The translations under genes and the position numbers were made by a program. A stretch of 64,000 bases of DNA from Archangium sp. (GTDB taxonomy: Bacteria > Myxococcota > Myxococcia > Myxococcales > Myxococcaceae). Below the pieces are notes generated by a model. That model saw only the letters and a program-made list of their open reading frames with translations. It ran no database searches and had not been told where the DNA came from. Numbering within the stretch: the stretch's first letter is position 1; the number at the start of each line of letters is the position of its first letter. The DNA lies in contig JAUXRX010000041.1 of the NCBI GenBank assembly GCA_030681645.1, forward strand, positions 104,334-168,333, written 5' to 3'. Of this stretch, positions 45,346 through 52,330 are shown in pieces.

Positions 45346-45900
45346 TCACCGCGGCCGGGGCGCCTCTCGCCGCACCGGCTGGGGCCGCCCGGTCAACAGC
45401 GTGAGCACCTGCACCAGCGCCGCGCCGAACGCCCTGGCGTGCGCGGGCCCGCTCGCGGTGACGAGCTTCCCGTCGACCACCACGTCCTGGTGCTGCAGCA
45501 GCGCGTGCCTGGCGGTGAGCGAGCCAGCCTCCGAGGGGAAGACGGTGGCGCGCCGCCCCACCAGCACCCCGGCGCGCGCGAGAATGACCGGCGCGACGCA
45601 GATGGCGCCCAACAACTTGCCGGCGCGGCTCACCTCGACCGCGATGCGATGCGCCGCGGCGTCGTCGAAGAGCGAGCGCGCGCCGGGGCCTCCGACGAAC
45701 ACCACGCCGTCGAGGCGGTCAGCGCGCACGTCGGCGAGCGCCACCGTGGCGCGCACCGTCGAGCCGCCCGTGCCCGTGCACGGCCCCACCGCGACGCTGC
45801 CGATGATCACGTGATGCCCCGCGGCCTCGAGCGCGTGCCGGGGTTCGACGAACTCCTCATCGCGGAAGTCTCGCTGGGCCACGACCATGAGAATGTCCAT
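45346..45900 (-). CDS. DJ-1/PfpI-family protein
   Basis: Predicted 184 residues; the ATG at 45900 has AAAGGAG upstream. Hallmarks: MDILMVVAQRDFRDEEFVEP, GVVFVGGPGARSLF and the nucleophile elbow LLGAICVAPVILA with the catalytic Cys, followed by ATVFPSEAG and VVVDGKLVTASGPAHARAFG. The family includes chaperone/deglycase-type and protease-like stress proteins. It is monocistronic, with a sigma-54 element about 110 bases upstream and a large hairpin in the predicted leader. Confidence 0.92.
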   Translation of the reverse strand: MDILMVVAQRDFRDEEFVEPRHALEAAGHHVIIGSVAVGPCTGTGGSTVRATVALADVRADRLDGVVFVGGPGARSLFDDAAAHRIAVEVSRAGKLLGAICVAPVILARAGVLVGRRATVFPSEAGSLTARHALLQHQDVVVDGKLVTASGPAHARAFGAALVQVLTLLTGRPQPVRREAPRPR

Positions 45901-45940
45901 GACACCTGCTCCTTTCCCCCTCCGCTGACGATGGGCCGAG

Positions 45941-45977
45941 TCCGGCCGCGCCGGCGTCATTCCCCGGCGCGGCCGGA
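45941..45977 (-). promoter_or_regulatory. Perfect 14-bp inverted repeat in the PfpI leader
   Basis: TCCGGCCGCGCCGG and its exact reverse complement flank a 9-base loop. With the predicted start near 45997 it falls in the untranslated leader, 41 bases before the ATG. Such a GC-rich stem would be very stable in RNA; it may attenuate or protect the transcript, or be a protein site in DNA. Confidence 0.6.
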
Positions 45978-46007
45978 TTTCCCCCACCCCTCAGCTCATT
46001 TCCCGAC

Positions 46008-46023
46008 TGCACCGCAGGTGCCA
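46008..46023 (-). promoter_or_regulatory. Sigma-54 promoter candidate for PfpI
   Basis: TGGCACC-TGCG-GTGCA on the minus strand matches TGGCACG-N4-TTGCA except at two positions, with exact spacing. The predicted leader is about 97 nt and contains the 45941-45977 hairpin. Confidence 0.6.
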
Positions 46024-46195
46024 TCGGACCCAGAGGGGCCACCCCGGGGAAACTCCGCAACCGCTGCCGCCCCCGCAGAAACCCTTGCGCCGCGTCAACG
46101 GCGACCGCTGGCCCGAGTCAATTCGCAGCGAACTTCAGCGCGCAGGGTTCGCGGGAAGCCCGTAGTCGAGGGCGGTTGACGCGCGCCATCGGCCG

Positions 46196-46211
46196 TGGCG
46201 CGCACCTTGCT
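46196..46211 (+). promoter_or_regulatory. Sigma-54 promoter candidate for the 58-residue protein
   Basis: TGGCGCG-CACC-TTGCT differs from TGGCACG-N4-TTGCT at a single base. The start would be near 46222, leaving a 16-nt leader that holds GGGAGG before the ATG at 46239. Confidence 0.75.
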
Positions 46212-46238
46212 CAGTTCGGGAGTGCAGGGAGGATCGTC

Positions 46239-46415
46239 ATGAACAAGGCCTTCATCGTGGAAGTCGGGGGGCAATGGGTCGTGCTGGTCGAAGCCGACGG
46301 ACGACGGCAGGAATACGTTTGCGAGAGCCTCGAGCAGGCCCAACGGTGGGTGACCCTGCTCGGCGCGCCCCTTCGTCATCACGCGCATGGAGTCAGGGCG
46401 CGATCGGGAGCGTGA
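46239..46415 (+). CDS. Small uncharacterised stress-island protein
   Basis: Predicted 58 residues with an excellent GGGAGGA site and the best sigma-54-like element of the window. The sequence (MNKAFIVEVGGQWVVLVEAD, RRQEYVCESLEQAQRWVTLL) suggests a small beta-beta-alpha unit with one Cys and a basic His/Arg tail. No family is recognised. Its last 23 bases overlap the 3' end of the convergent histidine kinase gene. Confidence 0.7.
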   Translation: MNKAFIVEVGGQWVVLVEADGRRQEYVCESLEQAQRWVTLLGAPLRHHAHGVRARSGA

Positions 46416-48690
46416 AGAAGAAGCTCGCCCCTTCGCCGGGCGGGCTCTCGGCCCAGACCCGGCCGCCGTGCGCCTCGACGATGCCCTTGACGATGAAGAG
46501 CCCCAGGCCGACCCCCGAGGAGCTCCCCGGCGCCGCCTGCCAATACCGGTCGAACACCGACGCGAGCTGGACCGCGGGGATGCCCGGCCCCGTGTCGGAG
46601 ACCTTGAAGCACACGGCACCGTTCATCCCGAGCGGAGTCGAGGGACCCTCCTCGAGCCACGCGCTCACCCGGATGAAGCCGCCCCGCGGCGTCACGTGCA
46701 GCGCGTTGCCGCAGAGGTTCCCGAACACCTGCAGCACGCGATCCCGATCGCAGAGCACCGGCGGCAGGCTCGAGGGGAAGGCGGCCTCGAGGGTGATGCC
46801 CTGCTCGGCGGCCATCGGCTCGAGCGCCTGCACCAGGTCCGCCAGCAGCACCTCGTGACACTCGGGGCTGGCGCGCACCGAGAAGTGGCCCGCCTGGATG
46901 GTGGAGGCGGCGAGCAGGTCTTCCACCATGCGCCCCACCCGCTGCACCGAGCGCTTGATCGACTCGAGCTGCCCACGCCCCTTGCGGCGATCGCCGCCCT
47001 CGCGAGCTCCGGCCCACGGGCGGGTGAGCAGGCTCAGGTTGAGCGCGATGGCGTTGAGCGGGTTGCGCAGGTCGTGCGAGACGATGGCCATCACGTTGTC
47101 GCGCGAGCGCACGGCGGCCTGCGCTGCCTGGTACAGCCGGGCGTGATCGAGGGCGAGCGCGGTGCGGAAGGCGAGCTCCTGCGCCAGCACCAGATCGCGC
47201 GCGTCGTAGGCGCGGCCGCCGGCGCCGCGGTGCAGGAAGAGCGTCCCCACGAAGCGTTGGCCCAGCAGCATCGGCACGCCCAGGCACGAAGCCACCTCCA
47301 GTCCACGCAGCGCGTCCTCGAGCGGCAGCCCGTCGACGCCCTCGACCGGGTGCTCGCCGGCCGACTCGGCCACCAGCACCGCCGCGCCGGTGTTCGCCAC
47401 CTGCGCCAGCAGCCCGGCGCGGCCGTGCACCATCGGTTCGAAGGGGCCGTGGAAGTGGCGCAGCTGCTCTTCCTTCGCCGGGTCGCGATGCGCGGCGCAG
47501 GCGAAGTGAAGGTGCTCACCGTCCCACAGGTGCAGCACGGCCCAGTCGGCCAGGGTGGGCACCACCAGCCGGGCGGCGCTCACCAGCGTCTGCGCCGGGT
47601 CGAGGGTGCTGGCGAGCGCGCGGCCGGTGTCCGAGAGCAGCTGGAGGCGGTCGCGGTCGCGCCGCTGCTCCTCGTCGAGGCGGGCGAGCTGTATCGCGTG
47701 GCTCACCCGCTCGGCCAGCATCTCGAGGCTGTGCTGGTCTTCCGCCGAGAAGCCGCCCTCGCCCCGCTTGTTGGCGACGTAGAGCCGGCCCAGCCGTTCC
47801 TCTCCGAAGAGCAGCGGCACCCCCATCAGGCTCGCCAGCGGCGGATCGGTGAAGGGCAGGCCCGCGGGCTCGCCGCGCCCCTCGAGCTCCCCGGCGATGG
47901 AGAGCACCCCCTCGAGGCCGGGGCACGGCGGCACGACGACCACCCGATCTCCGAGCGAGAGCGCGCCGTAGTCGGCCTGGGTGAGCAGCGACGCCTGCTC
48001 GGTGATCGTCTGCAGCACCGCCTCGGTCGGCTCGTGAGGGGTGGCGAGCGCGTGGGTGACGCGGAGCGCGGCGCCGTCGACGGCCTCCAGGCGGGCGCGC
48101 AGCCGTTCCTCCGCGGCGCGGGCGTGGCGTTGATCGACCTCGGCCTGGCGGTGCGCGGTGATGTCGGTGAAGGCGGTGCGAAAGGCGACCACGCGACCCG
48201 ACGCGTCGATCACCGGCGTGCTCACGGCCCCGAAGAACCTCCGGAGCGGAGCCGGGGGGGCGCCCAGCTCGGGGTGAACGGTGGTGAGCTCGCAGACCGA
48301 CTGCCCGCGCGTCTCGCGGCACTGGGCGAGGTGTGCCCAGAACGCCGCGGGCTCCTCGAGCTGCACCAGCGCCACGAACGGCGCGCCCAACAGCTTCGCG
48401 CGTTCACCCTTCACCATCGCGGCGCCGGCGAGGTTGACCTCGAGCACGCAGCCGTTCTCGTCGAAGGTGAAGCACGCCAGCGGCGCCGAGTCGAAGAGCT
48501 CCGCGTAGCGGGCGCGCGATTCCTCGAGGGTGCGCTGCATCTCGCGCAGGCTGCGGTTCTGCAACTCGAGCTCGACTTCGTGCAGCTGGAGCGAGTTGAG
48601 CAGGCGCTGCTGCGCTTCGGGACCATCGGAGCGGCCCAACCGCTCGAGGCGCTCGACGAGCTCCTCCCTAGACATCTGCTCGAAGTTCAT
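46393..48690 (-). CDS. PAS/GAF sensor histidine kinase
   Basis: Predicted 765 residues from the ATG at 48690 (GGGGGAGG upstream). A coiled coil (ELVERLERLG; LHEVELELQNRSLREMQRTL) precedes a PAS domain at about 75-200 (FDSAPLACFTFDENGCVLEV). Two GAF domains follow at about 215-365 and 385-530 (GVPLLFGEERLGRLYVANKR, GVPMLLGQRFVGTLFLHRG). HisKA has VMAIVSHDLRNPLNAIALNL. HATPase has GNLCGNALHVTPRGG, VSDTGPGIP and GVGLGLFIVKGIVEAHGG. An extra EEGPSTPLGMNG in the ATPase domain comes from a REP-like insert (46624-46647). No membrane spans; no adjacent regulator. Confidence 0.93.
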   Translation of the reverse strand: MNFEQMSREELVERLERLGRSDGPEAQQRLLNSLQLHEVELELQNRSLREMQRTLEESRARYAELFDSAPLACFTFDENGCVLEVNLAGAAMVKGERAKLLGAPFVALVQLEEPAAFWAHLAQCRETRGQSVCELTTVHPELGAPPAPLRRFFGAVSTPVIDASGRVVAFRTAFTDITAHRQAEVDQRHARAAEERLRARLEAVDGAALRVTHALATPHEPTEAVLQTITEQASLLTQADYGALSLGDRVVVVPPCPGLEGVLSIAGELEGRGEPAGLPFTDPPLASLMGVPLLFGEERLGRLYVANKRGEGGFSAEDQHSLEMLAERVSHAIQLARLDEEQRRDRDRLQLLSDTGRALASTLDPAQTLVSAARLVVPTLADWAVLHLWDGEHLHFACAAHRDPAKEEQLRHFHGPFEPMVHGRAGLLAQVANTGAAVLVAESAGEHPVEGVDGLPLEDALRGLEVASCLGVPMLLGQRFVGTLFLHRGAGGRAYDARDLVLAQELAFRTALALDHARLYQAAQAAVRSRDNVMAIVSHDLRNPLNAIALNLSLLTRPWAGAREGGDRRKGRGQLESIKRSVQRVGRMVEDLLAASTIQAGHFSVRASPECHEVLLADLVQALEPMAAEQGITLEAAFPSSLPPVLCDRDRVLQVFGNLCGNALHVTPRGGFIRVSAWLEEGPSTPLGMNGAVCFKVSDTGPGIPAVQLASVFDRYWQAAPGSSSGVGLGLFIVKGIVEAHGGRVWAESPPGEGASFFFTLPIAP
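46624..46647 (+). repeat. REP-like element inserted in the kinase gene
   Basis: CATCCCGAGCGGAGTCGAGG plus ACC-like bases, 21 of 24 positions identical to the element at 9421-9444 read on the minus strand. It is read in frame and adds about eight residues to the ATPase domain of the kinase. Confidence 0.6.
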
Positions 48691-48830
48691 CGGCGCTGCC
48701 TCCCCCGCGTTCTGCAACCGGCGCCAGAATCGGAGCCCGCGCACAGAGAGGCAATCGCCAGAACTGGGGTGAACGGCAGCCCGGCTCCGGCTTGTGATGA
48801 GCCGGGCTGCCCGTTCGGATCAGCTCCTGG

Positions 48831-49316
48831 TCAAGCCTTCACGCTCGCCGACTTGACCTGGATCTTCTTCGCCGCCGGCGCGGCCACGCGCGGGACGGTC
48901 ACGGTGAGCACCCCGTGCTTCACCTCGGCGTTGACGTGCTCGACGTCGACGCCCTGCGGCAGGGTGAACGCGCGGCTGAAGCTGCCGTAGCGCCGCTCGC
49001 ACACGTAGTACGTGTCGCCCTTGTCTTCGCGCTCATCGCGGCGGTTGCCCGAGATGGTGAGCCGGTTCCCCGCGGTGGTGATGTCGAGGTCCTTCTCGGT
49101 GAAGCCGGGGATGTCGGCCTTGAAGATGTAGGCGTTCGGGGTCTCCTTCACGTCGAAGGAAGCGACGATGCCCTCCCCCGGCTGGAGCCCGAGCACCGGC
49201 GCCATCTCGCTGAAGGGATCCCACTTCATCATCTCGCGCAGCAGGTTCATCGGGCTCTGTTGTCCGGGCTGCCGCTGCTGCCCGCCGTTCGTCTTTCGAA
49301 TCGCAAGTTCGGCCAT
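48831..49316 (-). CDS. Hsp20/alpha-crystallin small heat-shock protein
   Basis: Predicted 161 residues. Alpha-crystallin domain at about 48-150: IVASFDVKETPNAYIFKADI, FTEKDLDITTAGNRLTISGN and GVLTVTVPR near its end. The N-terminal arm is Gln-rich. It would hold unfolding proteins for ATP-dependent refolding. It is 15 bases downstream of a second Hsp20 gene, so both are read from the promoter at 49857. Confidence 0.95.
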   Translation of the reverse strand: MAELAIRKTNGGQQRQPGQQSPMNLLREMMKWDPFSEMAPVLGLQPGEGIVASFDVKETPNAYIFKADIPGFTEKDLDITTAGNRLTISGNRRDEREDKGDTYYVCERRYGSFSRAFTLPQGVDVEHVNAEVKHGVLTVTVPRVAAPAAKKIQVKSASVKA

Positions 49317-49331
49317 GATGGTACGTTCCTT

Positions 49332-49805
49332 TCACTTCTTCTCGGCGTGAACGGGGATGTGCTTGGTCATCGACTCGCCGGTCTTCGGGAGCTGGATGAT
49401 CAACACGCCATTCTTGAGCTCGGCGGCGACCTTGTTGGCGTCGACGTCGGTGGGGAGCGTGAAGCTGCGGGAGAAGTTCCCCCAGGTGCGCTCAGAGCGG
49501 TAATAGGTCTCGCCCTTCACCTCCTGCTCGCTCTCGCGCTTGCCGCTGATGGTGAGGCGGTTGTTGGCGAGCGAGATGTCGAGATCCTTCTCCACCACAC
49601 CCGGCACGTCGGCCTGGAGGATGAACGCGTCGCTGGTCTCGCGCACGTCGAACATCGGGTTGAAGGTGATGCTCAGCCGATCCGACGGAATGAAGGGATC
49701 CCAGCGGAGCATCTCGCGCATCGCCTGGAACGGATCGAACTGAAGACCGACATCGGGGAGGATCGAGCTGAACGACGGATCGTTTCGGGTGCTCAGGTTC
49801 GCCAT
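49332..49805 (-). CDS. Hsp20/alpha-crystallin small heat-shock protein
   Basis: Predicted 157 residues from the ATG at 49805 (CAGAGGA upstream). Alpha-crystallin domain at about 47-148: NPMFDVRETSDAFILQADVP, VEKDLDISLANNRLTISGKR and NGVLIIQLPK. It is first gene of a two-Hsp20 operon. The two paralogues differ in their N-terminal arms, as is usual for sHSP pairs that form mixed or separate oligomers. Confidence 0.95.
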   Translation of the reverse strand: MANLSTRNDPSFSSILPDVGLQFDPFQAMREMLRWDPFIPSDRLSITFNPMFDVRETSDAFILQADVPGVVEKDLDISLANNRLTISGKRESEQEVKGETYYRSERTWGNFSRSFTLPTDVDANKVAAELKNGVLIIQLPKTGESMTKHIPVHAEKK

Positions 49806-49856
49806 GATTTTCCTCTGCGTTGGGGTGAACGACTCGATGGAGTCGATCGCCCCGCG

Positions 49857-49872
49857 AGCAAATGGCGTGCCC
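49857..49872 (-). promoter_or_regulatory. Sigma-54 promoter candidate for the Hsp20 operon
   Basis: GGGCACG-CCAT-TTGCT on the minus strand matches TGGCACG-N4-TTGCT at every position but the first. The start would be near 49846, giving a 41-nt leader. An 8-bp inverted repeat abuts the -24 side. Confidence 0.75.
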
Positions 49873-49896
49873 ACCTGCTCTCACTCGGGAGCAGGT
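49873..49896. promoter_or_regulatory. Inverted repeat abutting the Hsp20 promoter
   Basis: ACCTGCTC and GAGCAGGT form a perfect inverted repeat with an 8-base gap directly upstream of the -24 element. It may be a site for an activator or repressor of the Hsp20 operon. Confidence 0.55.
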
Positions 49897-49937
49897 CGTG
49901 GCAGAGCGAAGTTCTTGCGGTGCCTCCCGAATCTGCG

Positions 49938-50609
49938 TCACCAGCGTCCCGACGCGCCTCCTCCCCCTGAGCGGCCGCCGCGGCCCGAGAAACCGGTGCC
50001 TCCGCCGCGGCCCCCCCTGCGCAAGAACAGCATCAGCGTGATCAACCGCAGCGCGAGATCAGGCCGAATGATCAGCAGCACCAGAAAGCCAATGATTGCG
50101 GCGCCCAATGCCACCCACTCGGGGGTGGTGAGGGTTCGAGGTGCGGGGGCGCTCGGGGCCGGGGCACCACCAAGCGTGGTGATCAGCGCCTCCACGCCAC
50201 TGGTGAGCGCGCCGTCGGCATCACCGGCTTTGAGGAGCGGCGCGATGCGCTCGTTGATGATGCGAGAGCTCTGCGCGTCGGTGAGGATGGGCTCGAGCCC
50301 GTAGCCGACCTCGAGCCGCAGCGATCGATCTTCGGCGAACACGAAGAGCACCACGCCGTCATCGAGCTTCGCGCGCCCCGGCTTCCACGCCCTGAACGCC
50401 CGCTCGGCGAAGAGCTCGATGGGCTCGCCCGCGGTGGTCTTGCCGATCCACACCAGCACCTGGTGGCCGGTGCTGCGCTCGAGCTCTTCGAGGCGGCGGT
50501 CGAGCGCGAGGCGGGTGCTGGGCGTGAGCAGCCCCGCCTCGTCGGTCACCCAGCGCGTCGGCGCCGGGGGCGTGGCGGCCAGCAGGCTGAGCAGCGCGAG
50601 GCCGAGCAC
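49938..50609 (-). CDS. TPM-domain (YgcG-type) membrane protein
   Basis: Predicted 223 residues from a GTG at 50609 with GGAGC upstream. A signal peptide is followed by a TPM domain at about 15-140 (VTDEAGLLTPSTRLALDRRL, GHQVLVWIGKT, DDGVVLFVFAEDRSLRLEVG), a membrane helix at about 165-185 and a Gly/Arg/Ser-rich tail. TPM proteins are commonly encoded beside LemA, as here (11 bases apart). Their role is in envelope or photosystem-type quality control in other organisms and is not settled in bacteria. Confidence 0.9.
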   Translation of the reverse strand: MLGLALLSLLAATPPAPTRWVTDEAGLLTPSTRLALDRRLEELERSTGHQVLVWIGKTTAGEPIELFAERAFRAWKPGRAKLDDGVVLFVFAEDRSLRLEVGYGLEPILTDAQSSRIINERIAPLLKAGDADGALTSGVEALITTLGGAPAPSAPAPRTLTTPEWVALGAAIIGFLVLLIIRPDLALRLITLMLFLRRGGRGGGTGFSGRGGRSGGGGASGRW

Positions 50610-50619
50610 GGGCGCTCCG

Positions 50620-51267
50620 TCAGAAGCGCACCGCGGGGGCCTTCTTCGCTTCGGGAGCGGCCTCGAAGTACGGCCTGGCGGCGAAGCGGTCTCCGAAGCT
50701 TCGCGCGACGAACATCGCGGGGAAGCGGCTGCGCAGGGTGTTGAAGTCGCGGGCGGCCTCGTTGAAGCGCATGCGCTCGATGGCGATGCGGTTCTCGGTG
50801 CCCTCGAGCTGCGACTGGAGATCGCGGAAGTTGGCGGTGGCCTTGAGGTCCGGGTACGCCTCGCTCACCGCCAGCAGGCGCTGCAGCGACGCGCCGAGGG
50901 TCTGCTGCGCGGCCTGGAAGCGCTCGAAGGCCTTCGGATCTTCGAGCACGCCGGCGAGCTCCTTGCCGGAGACCTGCCCGACCTGGGCGCGCGCCTCGGT
51001 CACCTCGGTGAAGGTCTTCGTCTCGAACGCGGCGGCGCCCTTCACCGTCTCGACGAGGTTCGGCACGAGATCGGCGCGGCGTTGGTAGGCGTTCTCCACC
51101 TGGGCCCAGCGCGAGCGCACGTCTTGATCTCCGGTGATGAGGGCGTTGTACGTGCTGACCGCCCAGCCGACGACCAGCAGCGAGAGGCCGGCGATCGCGA
51201 TGAGGGCGAACACCATTCCCGACGAGCTGCTGCGGTGAGGAGACGCGTGCTGAGCAGTCGTAGCCAT
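50620..51267 (-). CDS. lemA: LemA-family membrane protein
   Basis: Predicted 215 residues; the ATG at 51267 has AAGGAGGG. One N-terminal membrane helix (VFALIAIAGLSLLVVGWAVS) then the LemA signature: YNALITGDQDVRSRWAQVEN, QRRADLVPNLVETVKG, and AYPDLKATANFRDLQSQLEG followed by RFPAMFVARSFG. The family is widespread, membrane-anchored with a helical domain, and of uncertain function. It forms an operon with the TPM protein. Confidence 0.95.
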   Translation of the reverse strand: MATTAQHASPHRSSSSGMVFALIAIAGLSLLVVGWAVSTYNALITGDQDVRSRWAQVENAYQRRADLVPNLVETVKGAAAFETKTFTEVTEARAQVGQVSGKELAGVLEDPKAFERFQAAQQTLGASLQRLLAVSEAYPDLKATANFRDLQSQLEGTENRIAIERMRFNEAARDFNTLRSRFPAMFVARSFGDRFAARPYFEAAPEAKKAPAVRF

Positions 51268-51304
51268 GGATCCCTCCTTGATGGGATGTCCACGGAGGTG
51301 CAGC

Positions 51305-51320
51305 AGCAAGGACGATGCCG
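51305..51320 (-). promoter_or_regulatory. Sigma-54 promoter candidate for the LemA operon
   Basis: CGGCATC-GTCC-TTGCT on the minus strand has a perfect -12 box and exact spacing. The predicted leader to 51267 is 27 nt. It borders the dispersed repeat copy B. Confidence 0.55.
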
Positions 51321-51323
51321 TGA

Positions 51324-51374
51324 ACCTCACCCTGCGCAAGCGGGGAGAGGTCGGCCGAAGGCCGGGTGAGGGGC
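51324..51374. repeat. Dispersed REP-like element, copy B
   Basis: CCTCACCCTGCGCAAGCGGG followed by GAGAGG, a GGCCGAAGGCC stem and GGGTGAGGGG. It is a diverged copy of the elements at 41406 and 52274, between the LemA promoter and the small Cys protein gene. Confidence 0.7.
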
Positions 51375-51384
51375 GCTTCTGGCG

Positions 51385-51639
51385 CTAGGCGGAATCCAGG
51401 TTCCGGCGCTGGTGCGCAAAAGGTTCGCTGCGCAGGCCTTCCACCGGGAGGTCCTTGAGGGGGCAGTTCAGACAGGTGAAGCCGGCCCAACCCTCGCGCA
51501 CCGAGAGGCTGAGGCAATCGTTGTAGTGGCCGCAGTACAGGCGCCGGTGCTTGGCGATGTCGCGCTCGCTGTGGAGGGCGCTGTCGAGGGGCGTCGGCGA
51601 GGGCAGCAGGGAGAACTTGTTCGGGGTCTTCGCGTTCAT
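51385..51639 (-). CDS. Small Cys-rich, probably zinc-binding protein
   Basis: Predicted 84 residues from the ATG at 51639. The core LYCGHYNDCLSLSVREGWAG followed by FTCLNCP has four cysteines spaced C-x5-C and C-x2-C, as in small zinc-binding domains. No signal peptide. Similar short Cys proteins occur in myxobacteria but I know of no assigned function. It is divergent from the HPF-cold-shock gene across 97 bases. Confidence 0.72.
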   Translation of the reverse strand: MNAKTPNKFSLLPSPTPLDSALHSERDIAKHRRLYCGHYNDCLSLSVREGWAGFTCLNCPLKDLPVEGLRSEPFAHQRRNLDSA

Positions 51640-51706
51640 CGCGGCGTTCGTACGCCCGGCGCGCCAACCGGGAACACAGGCCGAACAGCCGGGCCACTGG
51701 TGAAGC

Positions 51707-51722
51707 AGGCAGGCCGCTTGCA
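51707..51722 (+). promoter_or_regulatory. Sigma-54 promoter candidate for the HPF-cold-shock gene
   Basis: AGGCAGG-CCGC-TTGCA differs from TGGCACG-N4-TTGCA at two positions, with exact spacing. The ATG at 51737 is 16 bases after the -12 C and has no ribosome-binding site, so a leaderless or nearly leaderless mRNA is predicted. Confidence 0.6.
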
Positions 51723-51736
51723 GCACCGCGCCTCTG

Positions 51737-52330
51737 ATGAAAATCCAACCGCATGTCGTGTACCGGGGCTTCGGCCCTTCCGCTGCACTCACTGCGCGCA
51801 TCACCGAGGAGCTGGCTGACCTCGAGCGCATCTGGGATCGCATCACCGGTTGCCACGTCTCGCTCGAGCTGCCGCACCGGCACAAGCGGCACGGCAAACA
51901 CTTCCTGGCGAAGATCGAGCTCTTCGTTCCCGGCAAGGTGCTCACGGTGGGGCGAGATCCCTCGGAGCACGAGGGCTTCGAAGACGCGTACGCGGCGGTG
52001 AACGAGAGCTTCTCGATGCTGCGGCGCCAACTGCGCGAGTACGTGCGGGCGAAGCGCGGGCGGGTCAAGACGCACGAGAAGCAGCCGGTGGGCGTGGTCA
52101 CCCAGCTCTTCGGAGATCGTGACTGCGGCTTCCTGCGCAGTGAAGACGGGCGAGACGTCTACTTCCACCGCAACAGCGTGCTCGGTGGAGGCTGGCAGCG
52201 CCTGAAGGTCGGAAGCCGAGTCTCCTACGCAGAAGAGTCAGGAGACGAAGGACCGCAAGCCAGCACAGTGCGCACCCTCTCCCTGCGAAGCGGGGAGAGA
52301 GCCGGGGTGAGGGGCGACGTCACGGCCTGA
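51737..52330 (+). CDS. HPF/RaiA-like ribosome-associated domain fused to cold-shock domain
   Basis: Predicted 197 residues. Residues 1-110 match the S30AE ribosome hibernation fold (ITEELADLERIWDRITGCHV, HFLAKIELFVPGKVLTVGRD, EDAYAAVNESFSMLRRQLRE). Residues about 115-170 are a cold-shock-like RNA-binding domain (PVGVVTQLFGDRDCGFLRSE, DVYFHRNSVLGGGWQRLKVG). The last 18 residues (TLSLRSGERAGVRG) are encoded by the dispersed repeat copy C and are probably not part of the ancestral protein. It should dock on idle ribosomes during stress. It overlaps the convergent gene by 11 bases. Confidence 0.9.
   Translation: MKIQPHVVYRGFGPSAALTARITEELADLERIWDRITGCHVSLELPHRHKRHGKHFLAKIELFVPGKVLTVGRDPSEHEGFEDAYAAVNESFSMLRRQLREYVRAKRGRVKTHEKQPVGVVTQLFGDRDCGFLRSEDGRDVYFHRNSVLGGGWQRLKVGSRVSYAEESGDEGPQASTVRTLSLRSGERAGVRGDVTA
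52274..52315. repeat. Dispersed REP-like element, copy C, inside a coding end
   Basis: CCCTCTCCCTGCGAAGCGGG followed by GAGAGAGCC and GGGGTGAGGGG, closely matching copy A. It has replaced the natural 3' end of the HPF-cold-shock gene, adding the tail TLSLRSGERAGVRGDVTA. Confidence 0.8.

Larger units (their letters stand above)
45901..46238. other. 338-bp divergent regulatory region
   Basis: No gene is seen. The region carries a 14-bp perfect inverted repeat (45941-45977) and two sigma-54-like elements in opposite directions (46008-46023 for PfpI, 46196-46211 for the 58-residue protein). Confidence 0.7.
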
